From NCBI RefSeq assembly GCF_009389715.1, contig NC_052392.1, positions 37,629,410-37,693,409 on the forward strand: DNA of 64,000 nt, written 5' to 3'. Under the pieces are notes generated by a model. The model was not told where the DNA came from, did no database searches, and was given only the letters and a program-made list of their open reading frames with translations. Position 1 is the first letter of the stretch, and the number at the start of each line of letters is the position of its first letter. This document shows, in pieces, positions 54,367 to 64,000 of the stretch. A program made the position numbers and the translations under genes. The DNA comes from Phoenix dactylifera. Taxonomy: Eukaryota > Streptophyta > Magnoliopsida > Arecales > Arecaceae.

Positions 54367-56297
54367 CTGTAAAATAAACAAAGCCAAACAAGCAATAGAT
54401 ATTCAGATGTAATTTAAGTCCTTGATAAATCATGTTGTATCAGGCATGGAATACAAAAGGCAGACATTAGAATAAATATAAACAAACTTCACAAAGCCTG
54501 GCAACTTTCACAATAGAAATTCTTTGATTGAATCACGTGCAAAATTAACAACTCAATTAAAAGGAAAAATAAACAAAGCAGAAGTTGTCAAGAGGGGATC
54601 ATATAATGCATTTCATTTTTCTGAGCATAATGCATTCTGTTCTTGGTAGAAATAATGCTCCAACATAGAATCTCAGCAACACTTTCCTCATTGAAGCCTG
54701 AAAATCAGACACTCCTACCAAGTCATTGTACAAGTGTCCTGATTTTGGTTAATTTGATTTTCATCTACCTTGATGGGCAGCACTATGTTGATGTAAATCT
54801 TAAATATACATTCTGATATGGTTAACTTACAACTTACAGAATTCTCCATCCAACAACTAAAAAAAAACTTGCAAGAGACTCATTGCTTTTGCTTCATAAA
54901 GAGTACTTCAGTTTCAGGGGGCATCAAAATCTCACATTTGGAAACAGGCTACATGGCAAAACACATAATATCACCCCAGATATGGAGTATATTGCTTACT
55001 TTGGCCAAATTCCAGAACATGGAACAAATTTTTGGAGTGTCTTCTTAAAGGACGTGTCAATGCAACTACATAAGTGATAGCATTTTAATTCTCAGCATTT
55101 CAAATGCTAAGCTATTGCAGTCTAAATTGTCCTAGATATTTCTAATGAAGTTTCATACATTTTTCTATATAATGTATGTATGCATATGCATATAGATGTA
55201 GCACTAACTTGGCCACACTCAAGTGAATCTCTACTCAGTCCCGGTCAAGTTTATATTGGATGATGGGGATCATATATCAATGACTCAAGCTGCTAGACGT
55301 GATCAACTATCTTTAAGCTGCTTTCACACCAAAATTATACGATTTGAAGAGCTCTATCTTATGCATCAAGCAGTCAAAAAACTGCATTATTTCATGTTAT
55401 TTAAACTATCCAATGTTTTGATCACTTGATACATAGTTTAGGAGTCTCCAAATCATACGACTTCTGGTGTGTAAGCATTTTAGAAATAGTAGATTACATC
55501 CAACAGCTCAAATCATTGATGTGCAACCCTATCGTCCAATCTAAACCTGACCAAATCCAAGTAGAGATCCATTTTAGTGTAGCCAAATCAGTGTGTATGT
55601 GTGTGTGTGTAGGAGAGAAATGTCTCCATATTAGGTTTTCTGGAGGTTGGAGCAATGGACACTTTGGTACACTAGGGACAGCGCATGAAATAAAAAGTGC
55701 ATCAGAAAATTCATTTACAAAAATAAGCTAGTCAATATATATATAACTTCTCATTCAACCAAACACTTGGAAATTTCAACGACCACAAAGTAGCAAAATT
55801 TATAACAACCCATGAAGACTGACTTCCACAACCCACAAGGGAACAAAAACATCAACCGCAACAACAAACCATCCAACATATATACTGACGGATTCTAAAA
55901 TGTGTTTCAATATAACAAGGATTTGTTTATATTTTTGTTTACTTTGCATATTTCCAAAACATTGCATATTTTGAATTGCGTGAGTTAGGTTCAAAACTTT
56001 CACCATCATCCAATTGATTCTCTTAAGTAGCTCATTATGTGCAACATGGAGAGAAGGAGGAAAAAGACCCCCACCCACACCCATCCCTTGGTCCAGCTAC
56101 CCACTTGGGGTTTTTCCTATGCATCCGTAATCTCCCACTTTATAAATACCAGTGGCCAAGAGCTTACAAGAGAGGGGGAGAGGAAGAAAAGAGTGAGGAC
56201 AAGACAGAGAGAAAAGCAGAATGAAGACAAGAAAAAGATTAAAAAAGGAGGAAGAGGAAGCTTGGATTGCCCTCCATTCACAAATCTTCTTCAGAGA

Positions 56298-56485
56298 CAA
56301 GCTTATCAAGGCTTCATAAAAGCCAAGATTCTCAAGGCTTCACCAAGGCCAAGGTTATCAAGGTCTCATAAAAGCCAAGCTTCTCAAGGATTCATTGAAG
56401 CCAGGCCTATCAAGGCTTCATCAAAATCAAGCTTCTCAAGGCTTCAGCAAAGCCAAGCTTCTCAAGGCTTCATCAAACCAAGCTA
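56298..56485. repeat. 26-bp imperfect tandem repeat, about seven units
   Basis: Unit close to CAAGCTTCTCAAGGCTTCAT plus CAAAGC. Seven full units follow each other, with a decayed eighth. The first six alternate between a TTATCAAGG and a TTCTCAAGG form (unit 3 has GGTCTC in place of GGCTTC), so a 52-bp higher-order period is present. The period is not a multiple of three, so a coding origin is unlikely. Confidence 0.9.
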
Positions 56486-57605
56486 AAGGATTCCTCAACA
56501 TAGAAGCATACTAAGGCTTCTTCAAGTAAAAGCTTGCCGAGGATTCTTCATTAAATCCATTCTGGATTAATTGTTGGAAATTGCAAAATCAACCCAGAAC
56601 TCCGCCTGTTTTTTTGCGAATGCTTAATGATTTTCACCCATCGTATTATGTCCTATTATTGAGCTCTCCCATCTGTGCTTAATCGTAGCATGGATATTGA
56701 AGTTGGTGGTTCACGGATCATGCACCAGGGCTTCTTGAGCCACTGATTGAATAATTATGAAAGAGCCCAGCTAATCTGAACCAACCTGCATATTGTTTTG
56801 AAAATGACTCTTGACACGTGCTGCAGAACATGAAAAAAGTGAGAAAAGGATTTTGAAGAGCTTGAGCATGAAAAGAGTGACAAAAGTTTTTTCTAGAGCC
56901 TGTGTTCAACAAGACCTGAGAAGTGAGCGCACAGCTAAGGGTCAACAACTTGTATCCTCAGGACTAATTCAGTAGGAACCACTGTAAACTGCCGTCTAGC
57001 CTCAAACTACTTCTGCAATATATTTTTTCCTTTGACTGTCAATAAAAGCTAGGTGGCCGTATGCCTTCCTTTTCATCAAAAAGAAAAGAAAGAAAAGAAT
57101 TTCAGTACCAACACATACAACATCTACATTGAAGAGAGCAAAGAGAAAACTTGTCACCGAGGAACAGCTATTATAGATCAATATTTCATGGAACAGTTTT
57201 GACAAGAACTACTCATAAAGCTTGAGATGCATTTATTGGTTGTGATTATGGTCAATTGGTCAGCATATAAACACTAAGCCAGCATCTTCAAAACAACCCA
57301 GCATATGCAGGCATGGAAATGGCAGAAAAAAGAAAGAAAGAAAGAAAAAATTAGACCAGCTTAACACTTGCTAAATGTTCTCAGCTCAACGTTATAAAAG
57401 GGCGAGGGCAGTTCAGCTCTAGTCCCACCACCGTATAGTAGAATGAAGGCTTTTTTCTTCGATTTGGTGAAGTGCCTGAATTGGTCTAAGCGGCAGGCAT
57501 GCCGAACTGGTCTAATCCGGTTCGGTATGCCCTGCCTTGTAGGTTCGGACAGTTTATTCCGTCAGGTGTTGGTAAAGGGAGTGCTTTTCAAGCACGACCG
57601 GTGTA

Positions 57606-57650
57606 AGGCTTCACCATTTGAGAACACAAGGCTTCGCCGTTTGAAAACAC
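57606..57650. repeat. Short direct duplication
   Basis: AAGGCTTCACCATTTGAGAA is followed at once by AAGGCTTCGCCGTTTGAAAA (starting about 24 bases later), two near-identical units in tandem, close upstream of a TTTAAATA patch. Confidence 0.7.
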
Positions 57651-58405
57651 CTCTTTAAATAACCCCTCCCCTCCTTCCTATCTTCCCTTTTATGAATCTG
57701 AGGTTTAGTGAAACCACATTTCAGATAGCACGAACATCCCCCCGAGAGGGGCAGGGGGGAGAAATGTTCCTTAAATGGAAAGGGAGGAGGTTTGGGGGAG
57801 GGAAAACCAATCCCCTCACCTGATATCTGATAAGTGCTTAATAATTTATAATTTAGTTACCTTTCCATAGCACTTATCAATATTTTTAAACTGATAAATA
57901 CATATTTTACCATGAAATTGAACAAACATTGAAGTAAGTTTAAAATATGGTAATTATTCTCTTAAACAAGATTCTGAACTTGTCTCTCTCTTCTTTGCAA
58001 TCTTTCATGAAAATTTCATAAAAACATATAAGGAGGAGATTGTGTTGACCCGATTTGGTAACCTGATAGAGTTGTAATCAAGCTAAGCTTATAATTAAAT
58101 GGGTTTTGGTCCTGATTCGATTGAAAGTTATAATTAATTATGTATGGGGCAAAGGTTTGATTAACCCTTTTTATTAGGTCACGGTCCGGTTTTTAGTCTT
58201 GTCTGGTCGAGTTCGATCTGAAGCAACTCAGCAAGAATTAAATGTAAATAACATTGGGCTCGAGAACAATTTCAAGCAAATCAACGATCATGACCCACCT
58301 CAAATCCAAAGCCAATTCCCAACCAATTCCTTTCCTACCTTCATATAAAATTTATAATTTTAAAACAAAAATAATAATAATAATAATAATTGAATATCCA
58401 TGATT

Positions 58406-58457
58406 CACTGTTCATATGAACAGTGTCCCGTGAAAAACACTGTTCATATGAACAGTG
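58406..58457. repeat. Twin perfect palindromes in the LTR
   Basis: ACTGTTCATATGAACAGT is the core of a 20-bp perfect palindrome at 58406-58425, repeated identically at 58438-58457 with a 12-bp spacer. Each copy is centred on an NdeI-type CATATG. The position in the upstream part of the LTR suggests a dimeric protein-binding site or a fold-back structure. Confidence 0.9.
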
Positions 58458-59148
58458 TTAGAAAAAACAAAACAAAAAAAAAACTAAAAATGCATTTCAC
58501 TGTTTATCTTCTTCCCCTCCCGTAGATCCCGCGGCCGTCCACCTTCCACGGCGACCTCCCGACGATCCCGCGACCAGATCCTCCGGCCCTTCTTCCGCCC
58601 TCCTCCCAGCTTCTTCAGCCGCGCCAGCAACGCCCGCGTTCTTCACGCGCTGCAAGCATCCCAACCGCATCCGAGCAAGCGTGATTTCCAGCGATCTACC
58701 AATGCCCATCAAGCATCTTTCATGATCAACGCCCGAATCATCCCGTGGCATCTTCCATCTTCAGCGCATCTCCTCCCTTTCGAAGTCAAGCCGTGATCCA
58801 AGCTTCCACCGTGGCCGTGATCGGCTCCTCCCACCAGCCCACGGGTCATCACCTCCTCACAGCATCCAAGCAATCCCACTGCCAGCAGCCTATGAAGCAG
58901 CCCAAGATCCCGTCCGTATTCATCTTCTTCCCGTGAATCACCCCCTCCACGGATCAAGCTCCAACATCACGCGTCCGTGAATGGTGTCTTCCCGAGATCC
59001 CGCGGCCAGACCTTCATCCAAATCAAAGGTCTCAGCCCCTCTCCCATGGATCCGCTCCTCCCATCATCGCACCCAAGCTCCATGGAACGTGCCACAGTCA
59101 AGCCTCCGAGTACGCCCCTTCCGAAATCCCAAGCATCCTCACTTGCCT

Positions 59149-59156
59149 ATAAATAG
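59149..59156 (+). promoter_or_regulatory. TATA box of the LTR promoter
   Basis: TATAAATA, preceded by GCC and followed by GGGTGTCC, lies about 0.8 kb before the LTR end and directly upstream of a purine-rich tract, the usual layout of a plant LTR promoter. Confidence 0.7.
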
Positions 59157-59970
59157 GGTGTCCATCAGAAGAAGAGGGGGGGAGAGGAGCTCGGATCGGT
59201 TCAAAAGAAAAACAGGGGAGACCCCCTGTTTCAGTGAAAAGAAGAAGAAAGCCGAGAGGGAGATGAAGATGGGAGGACTTCCGGCCACCATGAGCAGCTA
59301 AGCCTCGGTTTAGGGGTTTGATGAAGCCATGGATGAGTATTTGTGTTGCATTTCTTTGATTTTTAGCGTTGTAAGACAGTTGCATACTCGATGAAATTAT
59401 GATCTTAAAATGTCTTGTTTAATTTATGTAAGATGTTTATCTTGTAGAAAGTCTTTGCATGAATTAATCTAGTTTATCGAAATTGAATCCAATACCTGTG
59501 GTTTGGAAGAGATTGCTATGCAACTATCGGATTTATCTTTGAAAAATTAATCCTCAGATGAATCATGCTAAATAGGACAGACCATGCCTATCCTTAGAAA
59601 AGATGGTTTGTGCCAGGCTTAGATGACTCATACTGTGGGTTAGATTTCAGCTTTTTGTATAATTGCCCTAACTTGTAGTTAAGAGCAATCAGATCATACA
59701 CGCATCTAAGTCATTGAAAGCATCACAATTACGAATCCATCGGTGGATTCTAGCCCTAAACACCTCTCTCCATAGATAATTCATACTACTACACCCATAT
59801 TAATTCTTAGTTTTTATCATTTACTCTAGCTTATCCCCTTTGAAGTAATCATTTAATTAGGAAAAATAACTTGTCTCCAATCCCTGTGGACCGACACCCG
59901 TAATCACTATCCTACAGGATACGTGCTATTGCGTGGTTTATTTTCAAAATTGAAATAACCGATCAATTTT

Positions 59971-59988
59971 TGGCGCCGTTGCCGGGGA
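59971..59988 (+). other. Primer binding site, tRNA-Asp type
   Basis: TGGCGCCGTTGCCGGGGA is complementary to the 3' end of plant tRNA-Asp including its CCA. This primer is characteristic of Athila and Tat type Ty3/gypsy elements and marks the inner edge of the 5' LTR. Confidence 0.9.
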
Positions 59989-60820
59989 TTGCTAGCATAG
60001 TTATTTTTCTTATTAAAAAAAAATTATTTAAAAATTTAAAAAAAAATTAAAATTTTTTTATTATTGTTACTTTTCTTATCTTCTTTTTCTCCCTTACTAA
60101 TTTTTATTTATTTATTTATTTATTTATCAGGAATCGAGAAAAAAAATCTGGGATGATCAAAAGGAGAACTGCCGGAAAAGAAATGCTGTAGAGGTTTGCA
60201 AAAAAAAAAAATTATTAAATTGCTGGAAAAATTCCCTTTGGTAACCTCTAAACTTTTCTAATTTAAATTAATTATTGGTTTGAAATTTTGTGGTGATTGT
60301 TAGATTTTAATTATAGCAAAATTGTGAATGCATGTTTGATACACATACACAAATCAATTTGCACATAGTAAGGGCAATCACCCCAACAAGATAAGAGCCG
60401 GATTTCATCACCGGACTCTTGCCCAACTTAGGTGAACTCAATCTCACATAGTGTCATCTTTAATTAAAATCAATTAGACGTTGGCCCCTAGGGACATTCG
60501 AGCTCAATAGGACGAAGATCACCGAAGGTTGCACCAATTTCGCTCTGTGGCTTAGTTGATATCTAGGCAAGCTTTGTCCCTATAAGGGAGACAGTTCATC
60601 TGTTCGAGGCAAGTGGGTTTTAAGTGGGACCTTTGCGAACGCATCGTGACCCCTCCACTTACCTGGGAGCTTACCTGGTCAACTCGGTTCATTAGACCGG
60701 ATTGGAGGCTTAGGTGCCCTCTTCAAACCAGTTAGGAGCTGTCTAGTGATTTTAGGTCAAAGACTAGGATTGATATGCTTTTCTCTTTTATTGCATGCTT
60801 GATTGATCAAGTACTAGTTT

Positions 60821-63184
60821 ATGCACGGTAGTCGTTCTAGAGTACAAAATCTATTACCTTTCGACCCTGACATAGAACGAATCCTTAGGAACATTCGAGC
60901 TAAGATCAAAACATTAGGATCATCCCCACCTCTTAAGATGGCTGAAGAACAACCCAAACTCCTGAGGAAGTACTTTACTCCCACTATTTACACTTCTCCA
61001 TCTTGCATTCGATTACCTGAGGTAGCAGCTGTACAATATGAAATAAAGTCTAGTGTGATCCAAATGCTTCCATCTTTTTATGGGCTCACCAATGAAGATC
61101 CATATAAACACCTAGATGAATTCCTTGAGATTTGCACCACTGTCAAGATTCAAAATTTCACTGATGATGCTCTGAAACTTAGATTATTCCCCTTCTCCCT
61201 TAAAGATAGAGCTAAGCAATGGCTGAATTCTTTAGAGGCCAATTCGATTCATTCCTGGGGGCAAATGCAACAAGAATTTCTTAAAAAATACTTTCCCATA
61301 GGAAGAACGAACCAGTTTAGACGTGCTATCACAAGCTTCTCCCAAATTGAGGGAGAAGAATTTCATGAAACTTGGGAGAGATTTCGGGACCTAATCCGTA
61401 AATGCCCACATCATCAAATACCTAAGTGGCAGCTAGTGCAATGCTTCTATGACGGATTGACTGAACGAAACCGTCAGATGATTGATGCCGCATGTGGGGG
61501 GACATTCATGCTTCAAAATGAGCATGAAGCATGGAAATTATTTGAAAATCTAAATGAAAACTCCCTCCACCATGCTTCATGTTCTCGTCAAGCACCCCCG
61601 AGTTCTCAAAGAAAAGGGACCATTTGTGAAATAAGTCATTCTATGGACCTGTCTAGCAAGGTAGATGCATTGTCCCATAAGATTGACCAATTGATGATAG
61701 GTGGGCATTACATGAACTCTTCCCAAGCACAAGTGTGTACTATTTGTTCTAGCCCATCCCACCCTATTCATGAGTGCCCTTCAGCGCCCCAATTCCCCGA
61801 ACTCGTGCAAGAATACATCAATGCTGCTCAAACACTGCCTAAACCGGGTAATGACCCATTTTCCAATACATATAACCCGGGATGGCGAAATCATCCAAAC
61901 TTTTTTTGGAAGCAGCAAGCTTCGAATACTGCCCAACCTTATTCCCAAAACTTTCCAAACCCTCAGAATTTTCAAACCCCACAAAATATTCATCTCTACC
62001 GTCCCTCGACTCAATTTCAACACACTCCTCCTCCACCCCAAAGAAACACAGCCTTTGAGGAGAAAGTGTTGAACGCCCTTCAAGGTTTGGAAACCATTAC
62101 ACAATTAGTGCACTCTCATACGCAATCAATCGCCAAGCTAGAATCCCAAATGGGTCAACTAGCTAATGCACTAAACAAGCGAGAGGAAGGAAAGCTTCCA
62201 AGCCAACCACTAAGTAATCCTAGGGGACAATACATGGCTCAAGAAAATCAACTAAATGCAATTCATCATGAACAAGCCAATGCTTTGACTACCCTAAGGA
62301 GTGGACGTGTAGTAGACAATAAGATTGGGGAGGACAACAATAAGGAAGATGAAGAAGAGGATAGAAATGTGTTAAATGAAAAACCTTCTTCTTCTTCTTC
62401 ACCTAGTCCACCTTCTGCCAAAACTCATATCCCAAAGGCCCCATATCCTGAAGCTCTTAATTCACCCTCTCCCTTTGGCAAAAAAGGAACTTCACTAGAG
62501 GAAATAATGGAGGTTTTCAAACAAGTGAAAATCAACCTTCCGCTTCTTGATGCTATTAGACAAGTTCCCTCCTATGCCAAATTCCTCAAAGACCTTTGTA
62601 CACAAAAGCGAAAATCTAGGACACATGTGCCTAAAAAGGTCTTCTTAACTGATCAAGTGAGTTCTATTCTCCAACACAACACCCCTCCAAAATTCAAAGA
62701 TCCTGGTGCTCCCACCATCTCCTGTGTCTTAGGAAATAATTTCATTGATCGAGCACTCTTAGATCTAGGGGCAAGTGTCAACCTTTTACCTTATTCAGTT
62801 TATGAGAAACTTGGGTTAGGTGAGTTAAAACCAACCTCGGTATCCCTTCAATTGGCTGATCGATCTGTAAAAACACCACGTGGGATAATTGAAGATGTTC
62901 TTGTCAAGGTAGACAAATTCTATTTTTCAGTAGATTTCATTGTCCTTGATATGGAACATGAACCTAATCCTAAGAAACAAATCCCCGTGATCCTTGGGCG
63001 CCCCTTTTTAGCAACAGCCAATGCGTGCATAAATTGTAGAACGGGGGTAATGAATATATCATTTGGGAACATGAAGGTAAAATTAAATGTGTTCAATGCA
63101 GACGACCAACCCGCGAGGAAAGTTGAGTGTTTTATGATAGACAAAATAGATGAACCCATAAAAGGAGATGCAAAAACTACCTGA
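60821..63184 (+). CDS. Gag-protease polyprotein of the Athila-like element
   Basis: A 787-residue frame of a fossil virus-like element. The N-terminal half carries the plant retrotransposon gag domain (LKDRAKQWLNSL, then FLKKYFPIGRTNQFRR and FRDLIRKCPHH, about residues 100-230). A zinc-knuckle-like CTICSSPSHPIHEC sits near residue 308. A proline- and glutamine-rich linker follows, then an acidic and serine-rich patch, and finally a retropepsin-like protease domain at about residues 630-760 (LGASVNLLPYSVYEKLGLGE ... PVILGRPFLATANACI). Gag and protease in one frame, followed by a stop, is a known arrangement in Athila-like elements and in gag-only derivatives. Not a host gene. Confidence 0.92.
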   Translation: MHGSRSRVQNLLPFDPDIERILRNIRAKIKTLGSSPPLKMAEEQPKLLRKYFTPTIYTSPSCIRLPEVAAVQYEIKSSVIQMLPSFYGLTNEDPYKHLDEFLEICTTVKIQNFTDDALKLRLFPFSLKDRAKQWLNSLEANSIHSWGQMQQEFLKKYFPIGRTNQFRRAITSFSQIEGEEFHETWERFRDLIRKCPHHQIPKWQLVQCFYDGLTERNRQMIDAACGGTFMLQNEHEAWKLFENLNENSLHHASCSRQAPPSSQRKGTICEISHSMDLSSKVDALSHKIDQLMIGGHYMNSSQAQVCTICSSPSHPIHECPSAPQFPELVQEYINAAQTLPKPGNDPFSNTYNPGWRNHPNFFWKQQASNTAQPYSQNFPNPQNFQTPQNIHLYRPSTQFQHTPPPPQRNTAFEEKVLNALQGLETITQLVHSHTQSIAKLESQMGQLANALNKREEGKLPSQPLSNPRGQYMAQENQLNAIHHEQANALTTLRSGRVVDNKIGEDNNKEDEEEDRNVLNEKPSSSSSPSPPSAKTHIPKAPYPEALNSPSPFGKKGTSLEEIMEVFKQVKINLPLLDAIRQVPSYAKFLKDLCTQKRKSRTHVPKKVFLTDQVSSILQHNTPPKFKDPGAPTISCVLGNNFIDRALLDLGASVNLLPYSVYEKLGLGELKPTSVSLQLADRSVKTPRGIIEDVLVKVDKFYFSVDFIVLDMEHEPNPKKQIPVILGRPFLATANACINCRTGVMNISFGNMKVKLNVFNADDQPARKVECFMIDKIDEPIKGDAKTT

Positions 63185-64000
63185 CTGTGTCTGGCTGAAG
63201 ACAATAAACTTAGCGCTTGTTGGGAGGCAACCCAATTCTCTTAGATTATTTCTTAACATTGAGGACAATGTTAGGTTTAGGTTTGGGGGTATTCATCTTG
63301 ATTTTCATCCCAAAAAAAAATAATAATAATAATAAATAAAAAATAAATAATAATAATAAAAAATCATTTTTTTTAAAAAAAGAAAAAAAATAAAAATATT
63401 TTTTTAAAAAAATGTGTTTATTTTTATTTTTTTATAAAATAATTAAAAAAAGGTTTTTGTTAAAAAAAACCCTAATTTATATACATTTATGCGAGAATGA
63501 TAAACACACAAGGTATATAAAATCTAAAAAGCCTAATGACTAGTGGGAAGTAATACAAATTTAAGTTCTTTTTATTAAGTCTCTCTTAGGGAGTTGTAAG
63601 CTAATTAATACTTTGGAATTTCACTACACACTGGCCGACTCTTCTAAGGTCTAGGCTCGACATTATGTTGAGAGTATGGTAGCAACCTTGGACCCTGATG
63701 AATCATACTTATCTAATCCAAAAAAAAAATATCAATAAAAATGGATTTAGTCAGGAACATCGAAAAGGGCTACCTATTGTCAAAGATCAAGTGGGCTTGT
63801 GATGAGGACTCCGAGCATAAGTCCGTAGGGGAGTCTTGATGCCCGACACCTTATGCCAACTGGTGTGAGAGTTGTCGACTGATTGCTCGTTACACGGAGA
63901 AATCACCACAAGAGTAAAAGTGCACAATTTATATATCTTTCTTAAAAAAAAGAAAAAAAAAAGAAAAAAAAATGTTGTATTGACCGAAAAGACAATAGTG
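63185..64000 (+). other. Non-coding spacer of the Athila-like element
   Basis: Directly after the gag-protease frame come GCGCTTGTTGGGAGGCAACC, ACATTGAGGACAATGTTAGG and GGTTTAGGTTTGGGGGT, phrases that in Athila/Tat elements I remember lying downstream of the polymerase region. Between 63310 and 63480 the sequence is almost pure A/T low complexity. No further domain is visible before the window ends. Confidence 0.6.

Larger units (their letters stand above)
54367..58042. other. Non-coding DNA upstream of the visible Apollo-type exons
   Basis: Possibly part of a long intron of the Apollo-type gene. I searched the minus strand for the expected HxHxDH and HHCPG-donor exons and did not find them. 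Two promoter-like patches occur on the plus strand, CTTTATAAATACC at about 56139 and GTTATAAAAGGGCG at about 57392, each before a purine- or pyrimidine-rich tract, which suggests old LTR remnants. A 26-bp tandem array sits at 56298-56485. Confidence 0.45.
58043..59965 (+). repeat. 5' LTR of the Athila-like element
   Basis: Placed from a TGTTGACCCG start to a GATCA end that lies five bases before the primer binding site. It contains two 20-bp palindromes, a GC-rich block at about 58500-59100, a TATA box and a purine-rich transcript-start area. The left end is the first plausible TG and was not confirmed by a second LTR or a target duplication. Confidence 0.6.
58043..64000 (+). mobile_element. 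Athila-like Ty3/gypsy LTR retroelement, 5' part (runs off the window)
   Basis: An old virus-like element in plus orientation. Parts in order: a 5' LTR of about 1.9 kb, a tRNA-Asp-type primer binding site, a leader of about 0.8 kb, a gag-protease frame, and a non-coding A/T-rich spacer up to the window end. The gag domain, the primer site and the spacer phrases TTGGGAGGCAACCCA and GAGGACAATGTTAGG fit the Athila/Tat branch of Ty3/gypsy. No reverse transcriptase, RNase H or integrase is seen in the window. The visible gag-protease part looks open, but the element as a whole cannot be judged whole, since its 3' end is outside. An open gag frame suggests a fairly young copy; comparing the two LTRs would date it. 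The left border is approximate. Confidence 0.85.

Noticed and set aside
54721-54800. Minus-strand patch with a GTAGATG donor-like site considered as the missing upstream exon of the Apollo-type gene
   Set aside because: The translation does not give the expected HHCPG wording and has no metal-site exon before it.
56037-56486. Plus-strand frame of 149 codons containing SQASQGFI-type repeats
   Set aside because: The peptide repeats are produced by the 26-bp DNA array; the period is not a multiple of three, so the reading frame shifts between units.
1-64000. CRISPR arrays, bacterial-type operons, toxin genes
   Set aside because: None seen. The window is plant nuclear DNA; tandem repeats present are microsatellites or the 26-bp array without unique spacers.

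Overview
The window is nuclear DNA of a flowering plant, most probably a monocot and perhaps a palm. The signs are introns of up to about 3 kb, an AT-rich background, two protein-coding blocks with sharply raised GC (the single-exon membrane protein gene and exon 1 of the polygalacturonase gene), a LINE 3' end of a kind I associate with palm genomes, and an Athila-like Ty3/gypsy element. The palm placement is inference; the monocot placement is likely; plant is certain.

Layout from left to right. (1) 2096-8996, minus: a complete six-exon Rab GTPase gene of the RABC1 (Rab18) class, 211 aa. (2) 9401-9875: a MITE-like element with inverted ends. (3) 11654-12658, minus: an intron-less gene for a 334-aa plant multi-pass membrane protein. 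(4) About 15660-16762: the 3' end of a LINE carrying a degenerate RNase H domain. (5) 17182-22469, plus: a complete five-exon GH28 polygalacturonase-like gene with an N-terminal membrane anchor. (6) 25565-26733, minus: a two-exon R2R3-MYB gene of subgroup 21 (MYB105/MYB117/LOF type). (7) 26734-35459: intergenic DNA with microsatellites and dispersed repeats. (8) 35460-35532, plus: an intact tRNA-Phe(GAA) gene. (9) 38179-49000, minus: a complete nine-exon GONST1-type Golgi GDP-sugar transporter gene, 346 aa, whose first coding exon is only 11 nt. (10) 51961-54366, minus: the last three exons of an SNM1/Apollo-type metallo-beta-lactamase nuclease gene; its 5' exons are not recognisable in the remaining 9.6 kb. 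(11) 54367-58042: non-coding DNA with an unusual 26-bp tandem repeat. (12) About 58043 to the window end, plus: the 5' LTR, primer binding site, leader and gag-protease frame of an Athila-like element, with no polymerase domains in view.

The host genes are unrelated housekeeping or developmental genes (vesicle traffic, Golgi sugar transport, cell wall, transcription, DNA repair) with no operon-like logic. I assembled the exon structures by hand from GT-AG borders, reading phase and family knowledge; all four complete multi-exon genes (RABC1, GH28, MYB, GONST1) keep an open frame from ATG to stop. I saw no clearly new biological system. The points most worth following are the gag-protease-only look of the right-hand element, the twin 20-bp palindromes in its LTR, the 26/52-bp tandem array, and the missing 5' part of the Apollo-type gene next to those insertions.
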